Positions 21,020 to 30,808 of a DNA stretch of 64,000 bases are shown piece by piece. Origin of the DNA: Massospora cicadina (Eukaryota; Entomophthoromycota; Entomophthoromycetes; Entomophthorales; Entomophthoraceae); NCBI GenBank assembly GCA_022478985.1, contig JAKSZP010017374.1, positions 1 to 64,000 of the forward strand. Direction: 5' to 3'. The notes under the pieces were generated by a model that worked only from the letters and a program-made list of their open reading frames with translations, was not told the origin of the DNA and ran no database searches. Positions within the stretch are counted from its first letter, which is position 1, and every line of letters begins with the position of its first letter. The position numbers were made by a program, and so were the translations under genes.

Positions 21020-22300
21020 GTGATGCTGCTCACGGAATCTGCAACAATGGCAGTGCGTGGCCCAGGCTTCCTAACGGAAGTAGTCCGCCCTCAAAGGGGC
21101 TTGCGACAAGGGGACCCCCTCAGCCCACTCTTATACAACTTCAGCATTGACCCACTACTGCAAAATGTGAATGCCCACCTCACTGGGGTCCATGTGCCAG
21201 GCCAAACCCCAGTCAAGATGATGGCATTTGCAGATGATTGCATGGTGGGGGTGTCTAATAACAAAGATGCACGTGCGCTTGAAGCCCTCATCCAGGAATA
21301 TTCCCGGGTAAGCAACGCGGCACTGAGCGCCTCCAAAACTGAAATCATCCTCCTTGGCCGGTTTCAGAACTGCTGGGCCCCAGCAAGTAGTTCCCAACCC
21401 AGCCCATCTGCTCGCCCACGTCCACGCCTTACTAACTCAACACATACCGCTCCACTGGTGCTCCCCTTTGTGCCACGTCCTACCATAGGACCAGTACGCC
21501 ATCTGGGCGTGTGGATGGAGGCAGGTGGATACGCGTCAGCAGTAATGGAGTACCATATACTGGATAACGTGACGAAGCAAATCGCCTCTCTCAGAGCCCA
21601 CCCTACTACCCTCACTGGCAGGGTTGTTCTTGCCAACTCTATGCTCCTATCCAAAGTCTGGTTCAGAGCCCACGCCATCCCCTTCTCCCCAAGCTTCTTC
21701 AAATCCCTGTACGCTTTGCTGCAAGGATGGCTTTGGTCAGGCCGCCCTCCACCAGTACGGCTAGAGGTCATGTTTGGCCCTCATCATCATGGTGGCATGG
21801 GCCTGCTTGACTTCAAAGCCCATGCTGCCAAGATCCTGGGCACCTGGATTGCGGCCATCACCGCTCCTACACTCCCATCCCAACACTGGTCCCACGCGGC
21901 CTGCTCCAATTTCTCCCAAGCCTTGGGCCTCAACAATCCATCAAACCTACACTCCCTGATGAAATACCTCGCATCACACACATCGGCCACAGGTCCTCAC
22001 GGAACTAAAACCCACTACAAACGAATCCTACTCTCCATGCGAAGTGCAGAGTGGATAATTCGTATTAGTGGACATACAACCCGAAGAGGCTGCCCCTCTC
22101 CTCAGTTCACACAAGAGGTACATGGGCTACCCATCCATGATGGCGTGATCCCCACTCGACCCCAAGTCCTATCCAGGGTGGACTACCTGTACATGATGGA
22201 CATCCCTTATTCCACTGAGACCCAAAAGACTATCTGGAAATACGCACACCATCCTCTGTTGCAGCCTCAAGTCCGCTCCCATGTGTGTGGCGCTTCCTGA
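21020..22300 (+). CDS. LINE-A2 ORF2 open stretch: RT palm to C-terminus (426 codons)
   Basis: This is the longest open frame in the window and encodes the second half of the LINE RT. It contains RGLRQGDPLSPLLYNFSIDP, the catalytic box MMAFADDCMVGVSNN with both aspartates intact, and KTEIILLGRF (primer-grip region). The connection and thumb follow, with HLGVWMEAGGYASAVMEY and LTGRVVLANSMLLSKVWFRA. It ends at a stop at 22,300 just as the Cys/His domain begins in another frame. It starts within RT, so it is a segment of ORF2, not a separate gene. Its preservation suggests a recent insertion. Confidence 0.85.
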   Translation: MMLLTESATMAVRGPGFLTEVVRPQRGLRQGDPLSPLLYNFSIDPLLQNVNAHLTGVHVPGQTPVKMMAFADDCMVGVSNNKDARALEALIQEYSRVSNAALSASKTEIILLGRFQNCWAPASSSQPSPSARPRPRLTNSTHTAPLVLPFVPRPTIGPVRHLGVWMEAGGYASAVMEYHILDNVTKQIASLRAHPTTLTGRVVLANSMLLSKVWFRAHAIPFSPSFFKSLYALLQGWLWSGRPPPVRLEVMFGPHHHGGMGLLDFKAHAAKILGTWIAAITAPTLPSQHWSHAACSNFSQALGLNNPSNLHSLMKYLASHTSATGPHGTKTHYKRILLSMRSAEWIIRISGHTTRRGCPSPQFTQEVHGLPIHDGVIPTRPQVLSRVDYLYMMDIPYSTETQKTIWKYAHHPLLQPQVRSHVCGAS

Positions 22301-22755
22301 GGCGGGTGTATCGTACAGCTGAGCGCTCTAACGCTTTACACTCATCCTGTGTCGTGTGTGGCCAGTATGGAACGCTGTTCCACTGCCTGGAGAAGTGCCC
22401 CACCTCTAAAGTGATATGGCGCGAAGTCCAACGTCTGCTAGGCCAGGATCAAACGCATCCCTTCAGTCTGTCAAGAGATATGTTTGCTTCATCAATGGCC
22501 TCCCCCTCCCACCCTCCCTCCATGCTCTGGTGGTTGCAATCGCCATGTAGACTATCCACACGATTGTCTTGGATGCCATCGCGGGCTCCATCCCCACCCT
22601 CCCTGAAGCTGTCCACAGATTCTGGTCTCATCTGGTGGACCACTTTCAGGCGTGGATGTTTGGATATCTCCCACCGCGTCACTGACAGCTGGTCTCCTCC
22701 TGGTTCCCAGTCTGGTTCATCAAATCAGACCCCTTCCTCCACACGTGCTCAATAG
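22285..22755 (+). pseudogene. LINE-A2 ORF2 C-terminal Cys/His (zf-RVT) domain
   Basis: The 156-codon frame starts in phase with FLRRVYRTAERSNALHSSC and contains CVVCGQYGTLFHCLEKC, the same cluster as in LINE-A1. The second half of the frame is probably shifted (serine- and proline-rich, unlike A1). The 3' UTR then runs to 22,927. Confidence 0.8.
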
Positions 22756-22927
22756 TGACTACGGCCCCTTCACACGTTCCCTCCCCCTCCCCATAAGTGG
22801 CGTTCCCGCTGGCAACAAGAGATAGCATTGCGTCTCTGGGGTGCCTCCCCTGGTACTAAGTTTGTCTCATCTGAGTCATATTCGGAAGTGTCCGTCCCAT
22901 GGTCAGCCTTCCCTGCAATAAATCAAA

Positions 22928-22942
22928 ATCATTTCTCTTGCT
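22928..22942. repeat. Target-site duplication of LINE-A2 (right)
   Basis: Second exact copy of ATCATTTCTCTTGCT. Confidence 0.92.
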
Positions 22943-24384
22943 TTAGCCCTTTAAGCTACTAGCGGTTGACCTTTGGCACATGCTGAAACAATCTATTTCA
23001 AATGGCAATATCTTTTACAAGGGATACAATCACTATAGGTTAGCCCCACCAGTACTCAAGTTGGCAATGTTTTTCATGAAGGTATCATGAGGCAAAATGC
23101 AGCCCAAAAGCTTGGATTAAAGCTTATTTCTGAAAAAACTATACTCTTGCATATTCCGTTTATTGGTAAAAATATTCTATGCTTCTGATACTTTATGGTT
23201 GGTGAAAAATATTGGGCAGCTAATAAACTTTACGCCTTACATTACCAAAAAACCTAACCATAAATCTTCTAGTGATTATCCTCAGTGAGATAAGTTAATA
23301 TCTTCCTTGGACTTGAAGTTAAAGAAACTAGAAGTTTCATGAGGGTAGGAACCTTGGAAATTAAACTTGGTTTTGGCTTCAAAAACTTCGTCATGAAAGC
23401 TAGAGTTAACTTTGCATATTTGGAAGTCAGAACCCCTACCTTCAACAGCTTATTAAACAACTACTGAAATGAACAAGGCCACATGGGTCAACAGCATAGA
23501 GAGATGCAGTAAACTCACTCCAAAAAATACTGAATAAAACCTCAAAACTGAAATTTGCTATTTGCCAGCCATAACTGGGCTCCCTCTAACTAGTACCCTG
23601 CGTAATACAGCAACTCTACTCAGTTCACAAATTTCCTAAAGTGACAAAATACTAAAGCTTGCATAAATGGCTCTAAAAAATTGGCTAATCAAGCTAGCAA
23701 AAATTTATGTTGCTTTTCTAGATCTGAGCATGAGCCTGTCTTGCATGCTCTATATTGGAAACAAACCAGAAGTCAGGCTGCTGGAAGTTATGCAGTTTAA
23801 CCACATCACTGGGTTTTGTACCTGCCATGATAACAAATTCCTCATTGTAACCCTCAATGCCATCCTGAGAAAGAGGCTACTTAAAATCTTTGAGGGTGGG
23901 GATAAAGGTGTCCATGCCACCATTCAGATGCCTCAGCAAAACTACTAATATCATTGTAATTTGGTACTAAATATATTTAATTAAGAAACAAACCCCAAAA
24001 CATTGTAAACTACCAGCCGCTTGTTGTTGGCTAGAGTGTGTCTAACATCAGAGTACAAATGCTGGATTAGAGAAAGCAGTTAGTTTGATTTGACAACTGC
24101 CATATGCTGGGACCACCATTAAAATGGCGACTGGAATGATTTTTCTGACTTCAAGGCGTTGCAGGATCAATCAGAGTAACAAATGCAAAAGCAGGCTTTT
24201 GAGCTGCAGACAACTTTATTGCACAGATAAAGTCTCAGTATCACAAATGGAGGAAGATAGCTTGCTTCACTCTGCAGCTGATCATGGGGAACAAGAGCAC
24301 CATCAAAGTTGAGCACCAGTAAGATTTTGTGATTTGTGATGTGTGGGTTAAAACCTTTCAACCAAAATCAAAATATGGTCCACT
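22943..24384. other. AT-rich region, no named gene
   Basis: A plus-strand translation from about 22,990 to 23,260 is protein-like over short pieces (GLKLISEKTILLHIPFIGK) and could be an old retroelement scrap. The frame 23,667-23,948 (93 codons) is open but unrecognised. On minus, an AATAAAG signal near 24,215-24,225 lies downstream of the candidate gene at 24,385-24,822. Confidence 0.4.
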
Positions 24385-24822
24385 TCATCCAAGCTTCTGA
24401 GGTAGTTTAGTACTTGAAGCCAAAACCAGGGAAATTTTTGTAACATAGATCACTAAAATTTTCAATGAGCCATGGGTGATCTTAGGTGAGCCACCACTAC
24501 CGCAGCATGCTAAAGTTTTAGGCCGCACTTGCTCAGATTGTTCTCTTCCAGCTGATCTATAATGGATAAATTGTTTTGCTAAAGATGGTAATGTCTGGCT
24601 GTGAAAAGTGCGAATTAAGCCCACACTAGAAAAAGGAATAAGGTATAATTACCAACCATCAGAAAAAGCTGGGCTAACATTAAAAATATTTAATGCAAAT
24701 TTATCCATCAGCCGCTGGAACTTGGGGTGGGTGAAAACAGCGGCTTCCATAGCAGAGGATGCTTCCTCTGAAGGGTCAAAAGGGTGAATGCCGTAAATAG
24801 GCTTAGGAGTCTCTAGCCACAT
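24385..24822 (-). CDS. Candidate two-exon gene with a 27-nt intron, unknown function
   Basis: On minus, an open frame from ATG at 24,820-24,822 reads MWLETPKPIYGIHPFDPSEE, passes through KFQRLMDKFALNIFNVSP and stops shortly after AFSDG. Removing 24,626-24,652 (GTAATT...TTTCTAG, 27 nt, pyrimidine-rich end) joins it in frame to VGLIRTFHSQTLPSLAKQFI, which stays open to a stop at 24,385. The exons total 411 nt, giving 136 residues. No domain is recognised. The tiny intron echoes those proposed in the C2H2 gene. It may be chance or a degraded mobile-element ORF. Confidence 0.35.
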
Positions 24823-25299
24823 ACAAGAGAATAGTGGATGTCATGTGAAAAAAAAGATCTTGGCAGCGTTTTTCTTGATTTGGACATATGAGCCTAGTTT
24901 TGGTGGAACCGTTTTTAAGGGAGTTTTCATCAAATTTTTTTAGGAAAAACTCCATACTTTATTTAGAAAAAATCAAAAAAGTAAGAGGGAAGGGAGGAAC
25001 ATAAAGGTTTAGCTAAGATTAAAAAGACTGGAAAGGGGGCTGCTAGCCAGCTAGCATCTCTGACCATTGCTGGTTTGCAAGCGACATTGCTACCTACAGT
25101 TCTAGTGATGATGGGCTTACAGGCCATTAACCTCTTAATTGATTTGTTTCTTCATCATGTATGATGAGCATCCGGTGAAGAAAGCCAAGTGTGCACTTTC
25201 TAACCTGGGGATTAGGCTTGAAATCTTGGTGATCCTCTGGAGCTGATTGGATTGAATCCAAATCGTATTCACCACCAAACCTTCTTAATGGGGGCGCTT

Positions 25300-25960
25300 A
25301 TTGTCAAGACTTTTGGCAATGAGGGCTGCGTGTACAACCCATATATACAGCAATGGTAGAGGAAGGCATGCAGCTGGATCAGGGATGTTTGCAGGGTTGA
25401 TGCAGAAAACAGATCCTGTTATGGGTTAATCTCTGCCACCAATTCAATTCCTGGCAGGAAGAACCTCATTGTGTACCCGTTCTTGCGTAAAATGGCGCAT
25501 TTATAATAATAGCGGCCAATATCTGCTTCCAGTTTGGTGCAGATGGAGCAGTCCTTATGCAGGTAGTCCAGTCCACTATGCTTACCAGTTTGACTGTGCA
25601 GTGTAGGATATGCCAGGTGACTGACCTTTGTTTGATGTTTTTAGTTGGGAATTCAGGTTCAAAATTAACTCCTAAAGTGGGTATCTAGTATTGTGGCCAT
25701 CAACCGCCCAGTCATAGAGTATACAGGGTCAAACAGGTTGATTGTGCTCGGGTTTTGGAAGCAGTTTGCCATATTCAATTGGGGTGACTTAAGGAGGATC
25801 TTTGACTGTCTTACTTGAAAATTTATGGTCAATTTCATTTCATTTCTAGGTAGTTGCGGAATTATGGGAACCAACATCCCTATGAATCTGGTCAGCATCA
25901 TGCGCCAAAGCTTTATATAACCAACCCACCAAGCCTCAATGCCTGATTGCACAACTGCCA
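25300..25960 (-). pseudogene. LINE-B ORF2 C-terminal Cys/His region
   Basis: The minus frame 25,665-25,952 starts MQSGIEAWWVGYIKLWRMML and looks like the region after RT. Further down, the translation CSICTKLEADIGRYYYKC near 25,500 supplies a CxxC...C cluster at the position of the zf-RVT domain. Stops separate them. Below about 25,250 no coding signal is seen. Confidence 0.5.
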
Positions 25961-26138
25961 GTAGTAAGAGCTGTCAGGTCAGGCGGGTATTCTGGGGTAG
26001 GACGCCATCCACACACAAAAAGTGAGAGGAGACCGGCTTCTTAAGGCCTTGGGTTCTTTCCCAGTTAACGTTCCATGCAAGAGTCGTGCAGCACATGTGC
26101 ATCTGCACTATTCAGAGGAAGGACTTGGCTCATATCCT

Positions 26139-27402
26139 TCAGGTGTGGGACTCCAAATTAAGAAGGCACATTTCCCCTTTGTGCTTTGGCTTGAACAGGG
26201 TGTCAAGGGCAATCAGCGCAGCTTTTGCCTTGCCCCAGAGGAAGGTGTGAAGCAGAGTCTTGATTTTCTTCTCAAGGTTTGGGATCATTGGCAGCACATG
26301 GGCTATGTACCAGAGTTTGTAGAAGATAAAGATGTTGAAAGCCAACACTTTTTCCTCGAGATTGAGGTGTGCATGTTTCCAACAGGCCATACAGGCCAAC
26401 AGACTCAACTTTACCTCCTATTCAGTTTCAAGTACCACCGGAACCTTATTGTTAAAAATAATTCTGAGGTAGCAGATTGTCAGCATGTTCTGGATTAGCA
26501 CTATGTTGGAGAGTGGGCTAAAATTGGGGACACCAATACTCATTATGGCGGTTTTGTCTAAGGTGATCTTTAGGCTTGATGCTTACTGATATAGGCTTAG
26601 GAGCTCCTCAGTGCCTTGAAGGTCGGCCAGAGAGCTGATACTAACTACGGTGTCATCAGTGAAGGCTTGTATTTCAGTGGCCACTGGTTGTAGTGGATTA
26701 GGCCTCAGATTTTCGCGTCTGCTGCTGTCAGGAGGATATTGGCTGCAAAGTTTCTTAGGACCATTGACATATGATTGCCTTGGAGGAGACCCTGGACAAT
26801 TGGGATATTGTTGGTAAGGACATCAGCAATAATCACTCTGGTCATCAGCCCCAAATACAGCGTCAAGATTAAGGAGCAGAAAGTATAGGGGATACCCACT
26901 GCCTTCAACGCCGCATGTAAGAAGGAACATGCTACCTGATCATAGGCCTTCTCCATGTCAAAGAATATGAGGTAGCCCTTTTTGGATCCACGTGTGTTCT
27001 GTAGCACGTTCTGGATGGCCCCAATACTGTCCCAGATGGTGCGTCCCTTGATGGACTCATGCTGGGCCTAATGGAGGGTATGTGGGGTGGTTGCCATTGT
27101 CTATTTGATAAAATTTTCATCAGAAGCTTGTAGTTGGCATTGGATAAGTCAATTGGGCACCAGTTCCAAAGTTGACATTGGATCCCCTTCTTGTACAGAG
27201 GTACAATTTGGGTCTTCTGGCCCCAAGGGATCTTGTGTCTGGTTTGCAAGCACAAATTGAAAAGGTTGGCGATCTCCTTTGCTATGCAGTTGCGGAAAGC
27301 ACTGTAATTTTCTGCGCACATATTGTAAAGAACTGGGGATTTTATCTTCAGTGATTCCTTATCGCACTTAATTTCTTCAATTTTGATTTCAGCAGTTAGC
27401 AT
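26139..27402 (-). pseudogene. LINE-B ORF2 reverse transcriptase, broken
   Basis: The frame 26,932-27,402 includes KTQIVPLYKKGIQCQLWNWC and PIDLSNANYKLLMKILSNR, the RT entry motifs. The frame 26,705-27,007 contains GYLIFFDMEKAYDQVACSFL with the first catalytic aspartate, and NNIPIVQGLLQG, which corresponds to the R-G-x-x-Q-G-D-P region. The next motifs lie in other frames, and 26,139-26,408 matches the connection region (PNLEKKIKTLLHTFLWGKAK). The YxDD box is degraded beyond safe recognition. Confidence 0.78.
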
Positions 27403-27950
27403 TTGGACATCATTAAGTTAGCAGGCCCCAAGCGCTGGTTTGGCCAGGTCAAATAGGGCTTCATTTGCAGTATCACTTGTCTTGCATTATCATATTATTC
27501 CCCATAAAAACTTGAGATCTCAATCTATATCATTTTAGGAAAGGAGGATACTTCACCCAACTGGGTTTCCACCTGGAGAATCTTGGCTTTGGATCGGAAA
27601 ACCTTGAGGGAAGCTAGGCCCTCCTTGTCATTGTCCCCTGCTAGGCTTTGATATTGATATGTAACATCCATTTGGCGCTCTGAGTCCTGTTTGGTCATTA
27701 AAGCCCAATAGCGTTTGTGAGTAATTTGTTACTCTCTCTATCAGTCTTTTCTGTCCCGCTGGGAAAGCTTAGGAGCTCCAGGGTATCCTTCAGGTGCTTT
27801 TTGGTGGAAGTTCATTTGTAGATATTCAATTTCTCAAACTTATGTCTGTTGTGCTTTATTTTCTCCTTTATTTAAACCCATTGTTCCAGGGGATTAATTC
27901 CTGCTGTGATCCATGTAAGCAACCAGTCAATCTAGGCCAGTTTTGATTGC

Positions 27951-28700
27951 TCAGCGCCAATCCCCATCTCTCAGAGTGGCTGGTGAAATCTGCCACTCTC
28001 TGGTCTTTAAGGGTATACCCAGGTCAATTTCCACGTGGATGATCATATGGTTGCTCTTGGAGTTTAAGCTGACTTCAGCGTTTGATGTCAGTGGCTTGAG
28101 ATTGGATGCCATGAGCACATGGTTCAGGTGCAAACCTGTCTGCGATGCTCTTTCTATAATCATACGACTACCTTGTCAGGTTATCAGGATCATCCTCCTC
28201 CTCATTAATCATAAGGAAAATCCCCAATTTGACCAGGTACTCTAGCGTCTCCTCAGCCTTATAGTTGGGTCGCTCACTTGTCATAAATGTATCCTGACTT
28301 GCATTTGTCTAACAGTTTAGGTCTCCAGGTATGACCATCATCTTTTTTAGTTGGTAACTCAGATAAATGCTTCCAAAAAGTTCAGTTCTTGTGGGGCTTT
28401 GGCGATGCATACAATGCTACCACTCAAAGGCTCTTTTTGGTTTCTCTATTAGTGGTTGTGGCCACTAAGATCCATCCAGTGTTTGAATCCTCCATGAATA
28501 CCAGGTTAAGCATCTTGTTCAGCACAGCAATAGTCACATGGTCCGTCCAAAGGGTTTGGCACTCAATATGGAGGGACTATGGGTGGCTCGTTGCATTGTG
28601 ATTGAGTTTGGTGTCATCTTTTTTGGTTTCCTGATTGCATCTCTGAATTTGAATTAAACTGACATTATTATTCGATTTTTTATGATGAAGCTTCCCCTTT
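27951..28700 (-). pseudogene. LINE-B ORF2 endonuclease, C-terminal half
   Basis: On minus, LVFMEDSNTGWILVATTTN and a VCIAKAPQELNFLEAFI segment correspond to the strands before the GD-x-N motif. The frame 27,951-28,163 ends with NSKSNHMIIHVEIDLGIPL, where S-N-H stands in place of the S-D-H triplet. The catalytic aspartate therefore appears to be lost. The N-terminal QETH motif was not found. Confidence 0.6.
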
Positions 28701-28800
28701 CTCGTCTGAATGCTCGCCATCCCCTGAGCATTTGTGGTCACTATAATCATTACCATCTTCCCGACCCACAGTTATAAGATGGTTGGTGTGTTTTACTGGG

Positions 28801-29899
28801 TTATGGATTGAATTGTGGATGAATGTTGGTGATTTGCAGGCAGTGGTTGCTGAGGGAGAGCTTGGGACTGGTAGTGCTTTGTGGGACTGTTGGAGGGCAC
28901 CTGAATTTTATTTCCAGGAAAGTTGTGCACCAGAAATTCCATAGACATCCCTGTCTCCTGTTAAATTGATATTGGCGATGGTTTAAGCACCAAATGTGGG
29001 AGCATTTTGGACACTCCATCTTGAAGAGGAATGGTAGCAACACTCGCCAACTTTCTACTAGACCCTCGTTTGGGTTTCTCAGTATAGATGGGCTTATTTG
29101 TGGGGGGCGTTCAGCTGACTCTGGCGCCTTGGCCTCCCCAGAGGGTGATTGGACTTCAGCATGAGATTTTTTCGCCAATGTTTTGTGTACTAATCTTTAC
29201 ATAGTTTTTTCTTATCAAGCTTACTCACCAATTTTTAAGAGCCAGCATCTGTTGGCTCTCCTTCAATGGTTTTTGGGGCCAGCTTCCTTCCAGTGCGCCT
29301 CCTCATGGACCATCCAATCCGCTTGTGATGGGCAAAGAGCAACTGGGTCCAGTCTCATCCCATCATCTATTATGTATGTCTCAGGTTGGGGTTCATGAAG
29401 GGTTTGTCATCTGCTTAAGGTTGTTTGGTCACTTCCCTTGCTCATGCTTTCTTATGGGCAACTTCTAGCTCCTGTTGCTGGCACTTTATGACCATGACCT
29501 CTATCAGGCTCCTTGGAATACATTCCTTGGCTTTGGCCAGAGGAAGGTTTTTGTCCTGACCTTGGTTACACCACCAACTGGATTGTATTCAAACTCATGG
29601 TTGTTTACCATTTTTGTGGTGACATTGGGCCATCGTGTGGCTGGTCTGATAGCAGAACTGGCACATCTGTTTGGCATCTTCCTGTTCTATTTAAATAACC
29701 TTGCTGAGACTGGGCAGGCGGATGAATCAGGGGAGGGTGATTTTATTTGACCTCATCCAGGGAGCTGGCTCTTAGAGCACCTCTACAGTTTGGTGGCAAA
29801 GGCACTTAGCAATATAGTCACTGCCAGCCTGCCAAAATCCAAACTTCCTCATAGTATGAGAGGTCAGTTAGATTGCTTCATGTACCCATTCTCTCTTCC
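28801..29899 (-). pseudogene. LINE-B ORF1 C-terminal part with CCHC knuckle
   Basis: At 29,622-29,663 the minus translation C-QF-C-YQTS-H-TMAQ-C is a perfect CX2CX4HX4C nucleic-acid-binding knuckle. Downstream, 28,801-29,178 is an open frame starting MAKKSHAEVQSPSGEAKAPE, a serine/proline-rich tail. The reading upstream of 29,899 is interrupted by the solo LTR and continues after 30,805. Confidence 0.7.
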
Positions 29900-29904
29900 A
29901 ATAT

Positions 29905-30799
29905 TGTCATGGTTGGATGACATGATAGTAGGCACTGATGCTAGGAATAAGGCTGGGCGACAGGAGGCCCAGAAGATGAAGCTTCAGGCTCTTTCTGACT
30001 TGAAGCACACCTTAGATCAACGCTGGGTGCAAGCCAAGCAAGCCCAGGTTGATACTAATGGGGTGCAAAACGCCCAGCCTCTTATTTCAGCTCAGGCCCT
30101 AAAACGAACAATTTTACATTTTGAATAATGATGGTTTGATTAGCTTGGTTGGAGAGCAAGGGTTCGAGTCCCACTCCAGCTATGAGATTATGACTTCAGG
30201 TAAAATAAGGCTTAAATCAATTACTTGAGTGAAGGCACTTTCAGTGTAAATTACCAAAATGGACGGAAGTGTTTTTTTATTGGAGCATCAAGGCTTGGGC
30301 GCATTTCCGCAGAGCCCAAATTTCCCCAATTCATTTTAATAGGTTTTTGTGATCAACACTCCTTGTTGATCGACTTTCTTAATAAACCCCCCCCCCGTTA
30401 TTTTACGTTTTTTCAATGGTTCCTTGGGCAAACTTGGTGGTGGACCTCTTTGGGGAGGTCTCCAACCATGTGGGCCACTACCTTATCTCGCAATTTACCA
30501 AAATCCCAGGGGCATCTGTGGGCCACCCAGGTCCCCTCCAGATCGAGGCAGCCAAAGCCCCTGACATCAAGCCACACTTGATTATGGACGCCCCTCTGAG
30601 GTCCACTCAAGCGGTGTTGTTTCTTACTTACCTGGTATTTTATGTTGCTATTTATACACTTGCCTGGGGTACCTTTTGCACAGGCACCATTCGAGCTGCC
30701 TTGTTTCCCATTCTCTTAATGGCTAGTTCCCTAGCAGTGTGGGTTTGCATCCCACATCACCTTGCTGGGAACAAGAGAGTTACAGACACTCTCTTGACA
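29905..30799 (+). mobile_element. Solo LTR (family S), 895 bp
   Basis: The unit starts TGTCATGG and ends TTGACA, so it has TG...CA termini with a 5-bp inverted repeat (TGTCA/TGACA). It is flanked by perfect 5-bp duplications AATAT at 29,900-29,904 and 30,800-30,804. A second copy of nearly equal length lies on minus at 61,429-62,324. Size, termini and 5-bp duplications fit a solo LTR left after LTR-LTR recombination. The orientation is arbitrary. It sits inside ORF1 of LINE-B. It contains A-box- and B-box-like motifs (see separate entry). Confidence 0.85.
30141..30171 (+). promoter_or_regulatory. tRNA-like A/B-box pair inside solo LTR
   Basis: TAGCTTGGTTGG (30,141-30,152) resembles a pol III A box, and GGTTCGAGTCC (30,161-30,171) matches the B-box consensus. 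They are only ~9 bases apart, much closer than in a tRNA gene, as if the anticodon arm were deleted. The same pair, with one B-box change, lies in the other copy (B-box at 62,058-62,068, minus). Confidence 0.45.
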
Positions 30800-30808
30800 A
30801 ATATGTAA
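30416..30808 (+). CDS. 130-codon hydrophobic open frame in solo LTR, doubtful
   Basis: The frame starts MVPWANLVVDLFGEVSNHVG and has a strongly hydrophobic middle (VLFLTYLVFYVAIYTLAW, then LFPILLMASSLAVWVCI) that would form two membrane helices. The sister copy on minus (61,534-61,812 and beyond) keeps most of these residues but has stops after GTGII. The frame runs over the LTR end into the flanking duplication, so it is probably fortuitous LTR sequence and not a gene. No start context or domain supports it. Confidence 0.25.
   Translation: MVPWANLVVDLFGEVSNHVGHYLISQFTKIPGASVGHPGPLQIEAAKAPDIKPHLIMDAPLRSTQAVLFLTYLVFYVAIYTLAWGTFCTGTIRAALFPILLMASSLAVWVCIPHHLAGNKRVTDTLLTNM

Larger units (their letters stand above)
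17651..22927 (+). mobile_element. LINE-A2: full-length non-LTR retrotransposon, best preserved copy
   Basis: This 5,277-bp element on plus is flanked by perfect 15-bp duplications, and its length matches LINE-A1 within about 12 bp. The ~94-bp 5' leader is followed by ORF1 (from 17,745), ORF2 (from 19,169) and a 3' UTR with AATAAATC at the end. No long A-tail is left. Domain order is ORF1 with CCHC knuckle, endonuclease, RT, then a Cys/His cluster, as in L1/Tad-like LINEs. It is more GC-rich than its surroundings, consistent with a younger age than LINE-A1. At least five frame breaks remain. Confidence 0.93.
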
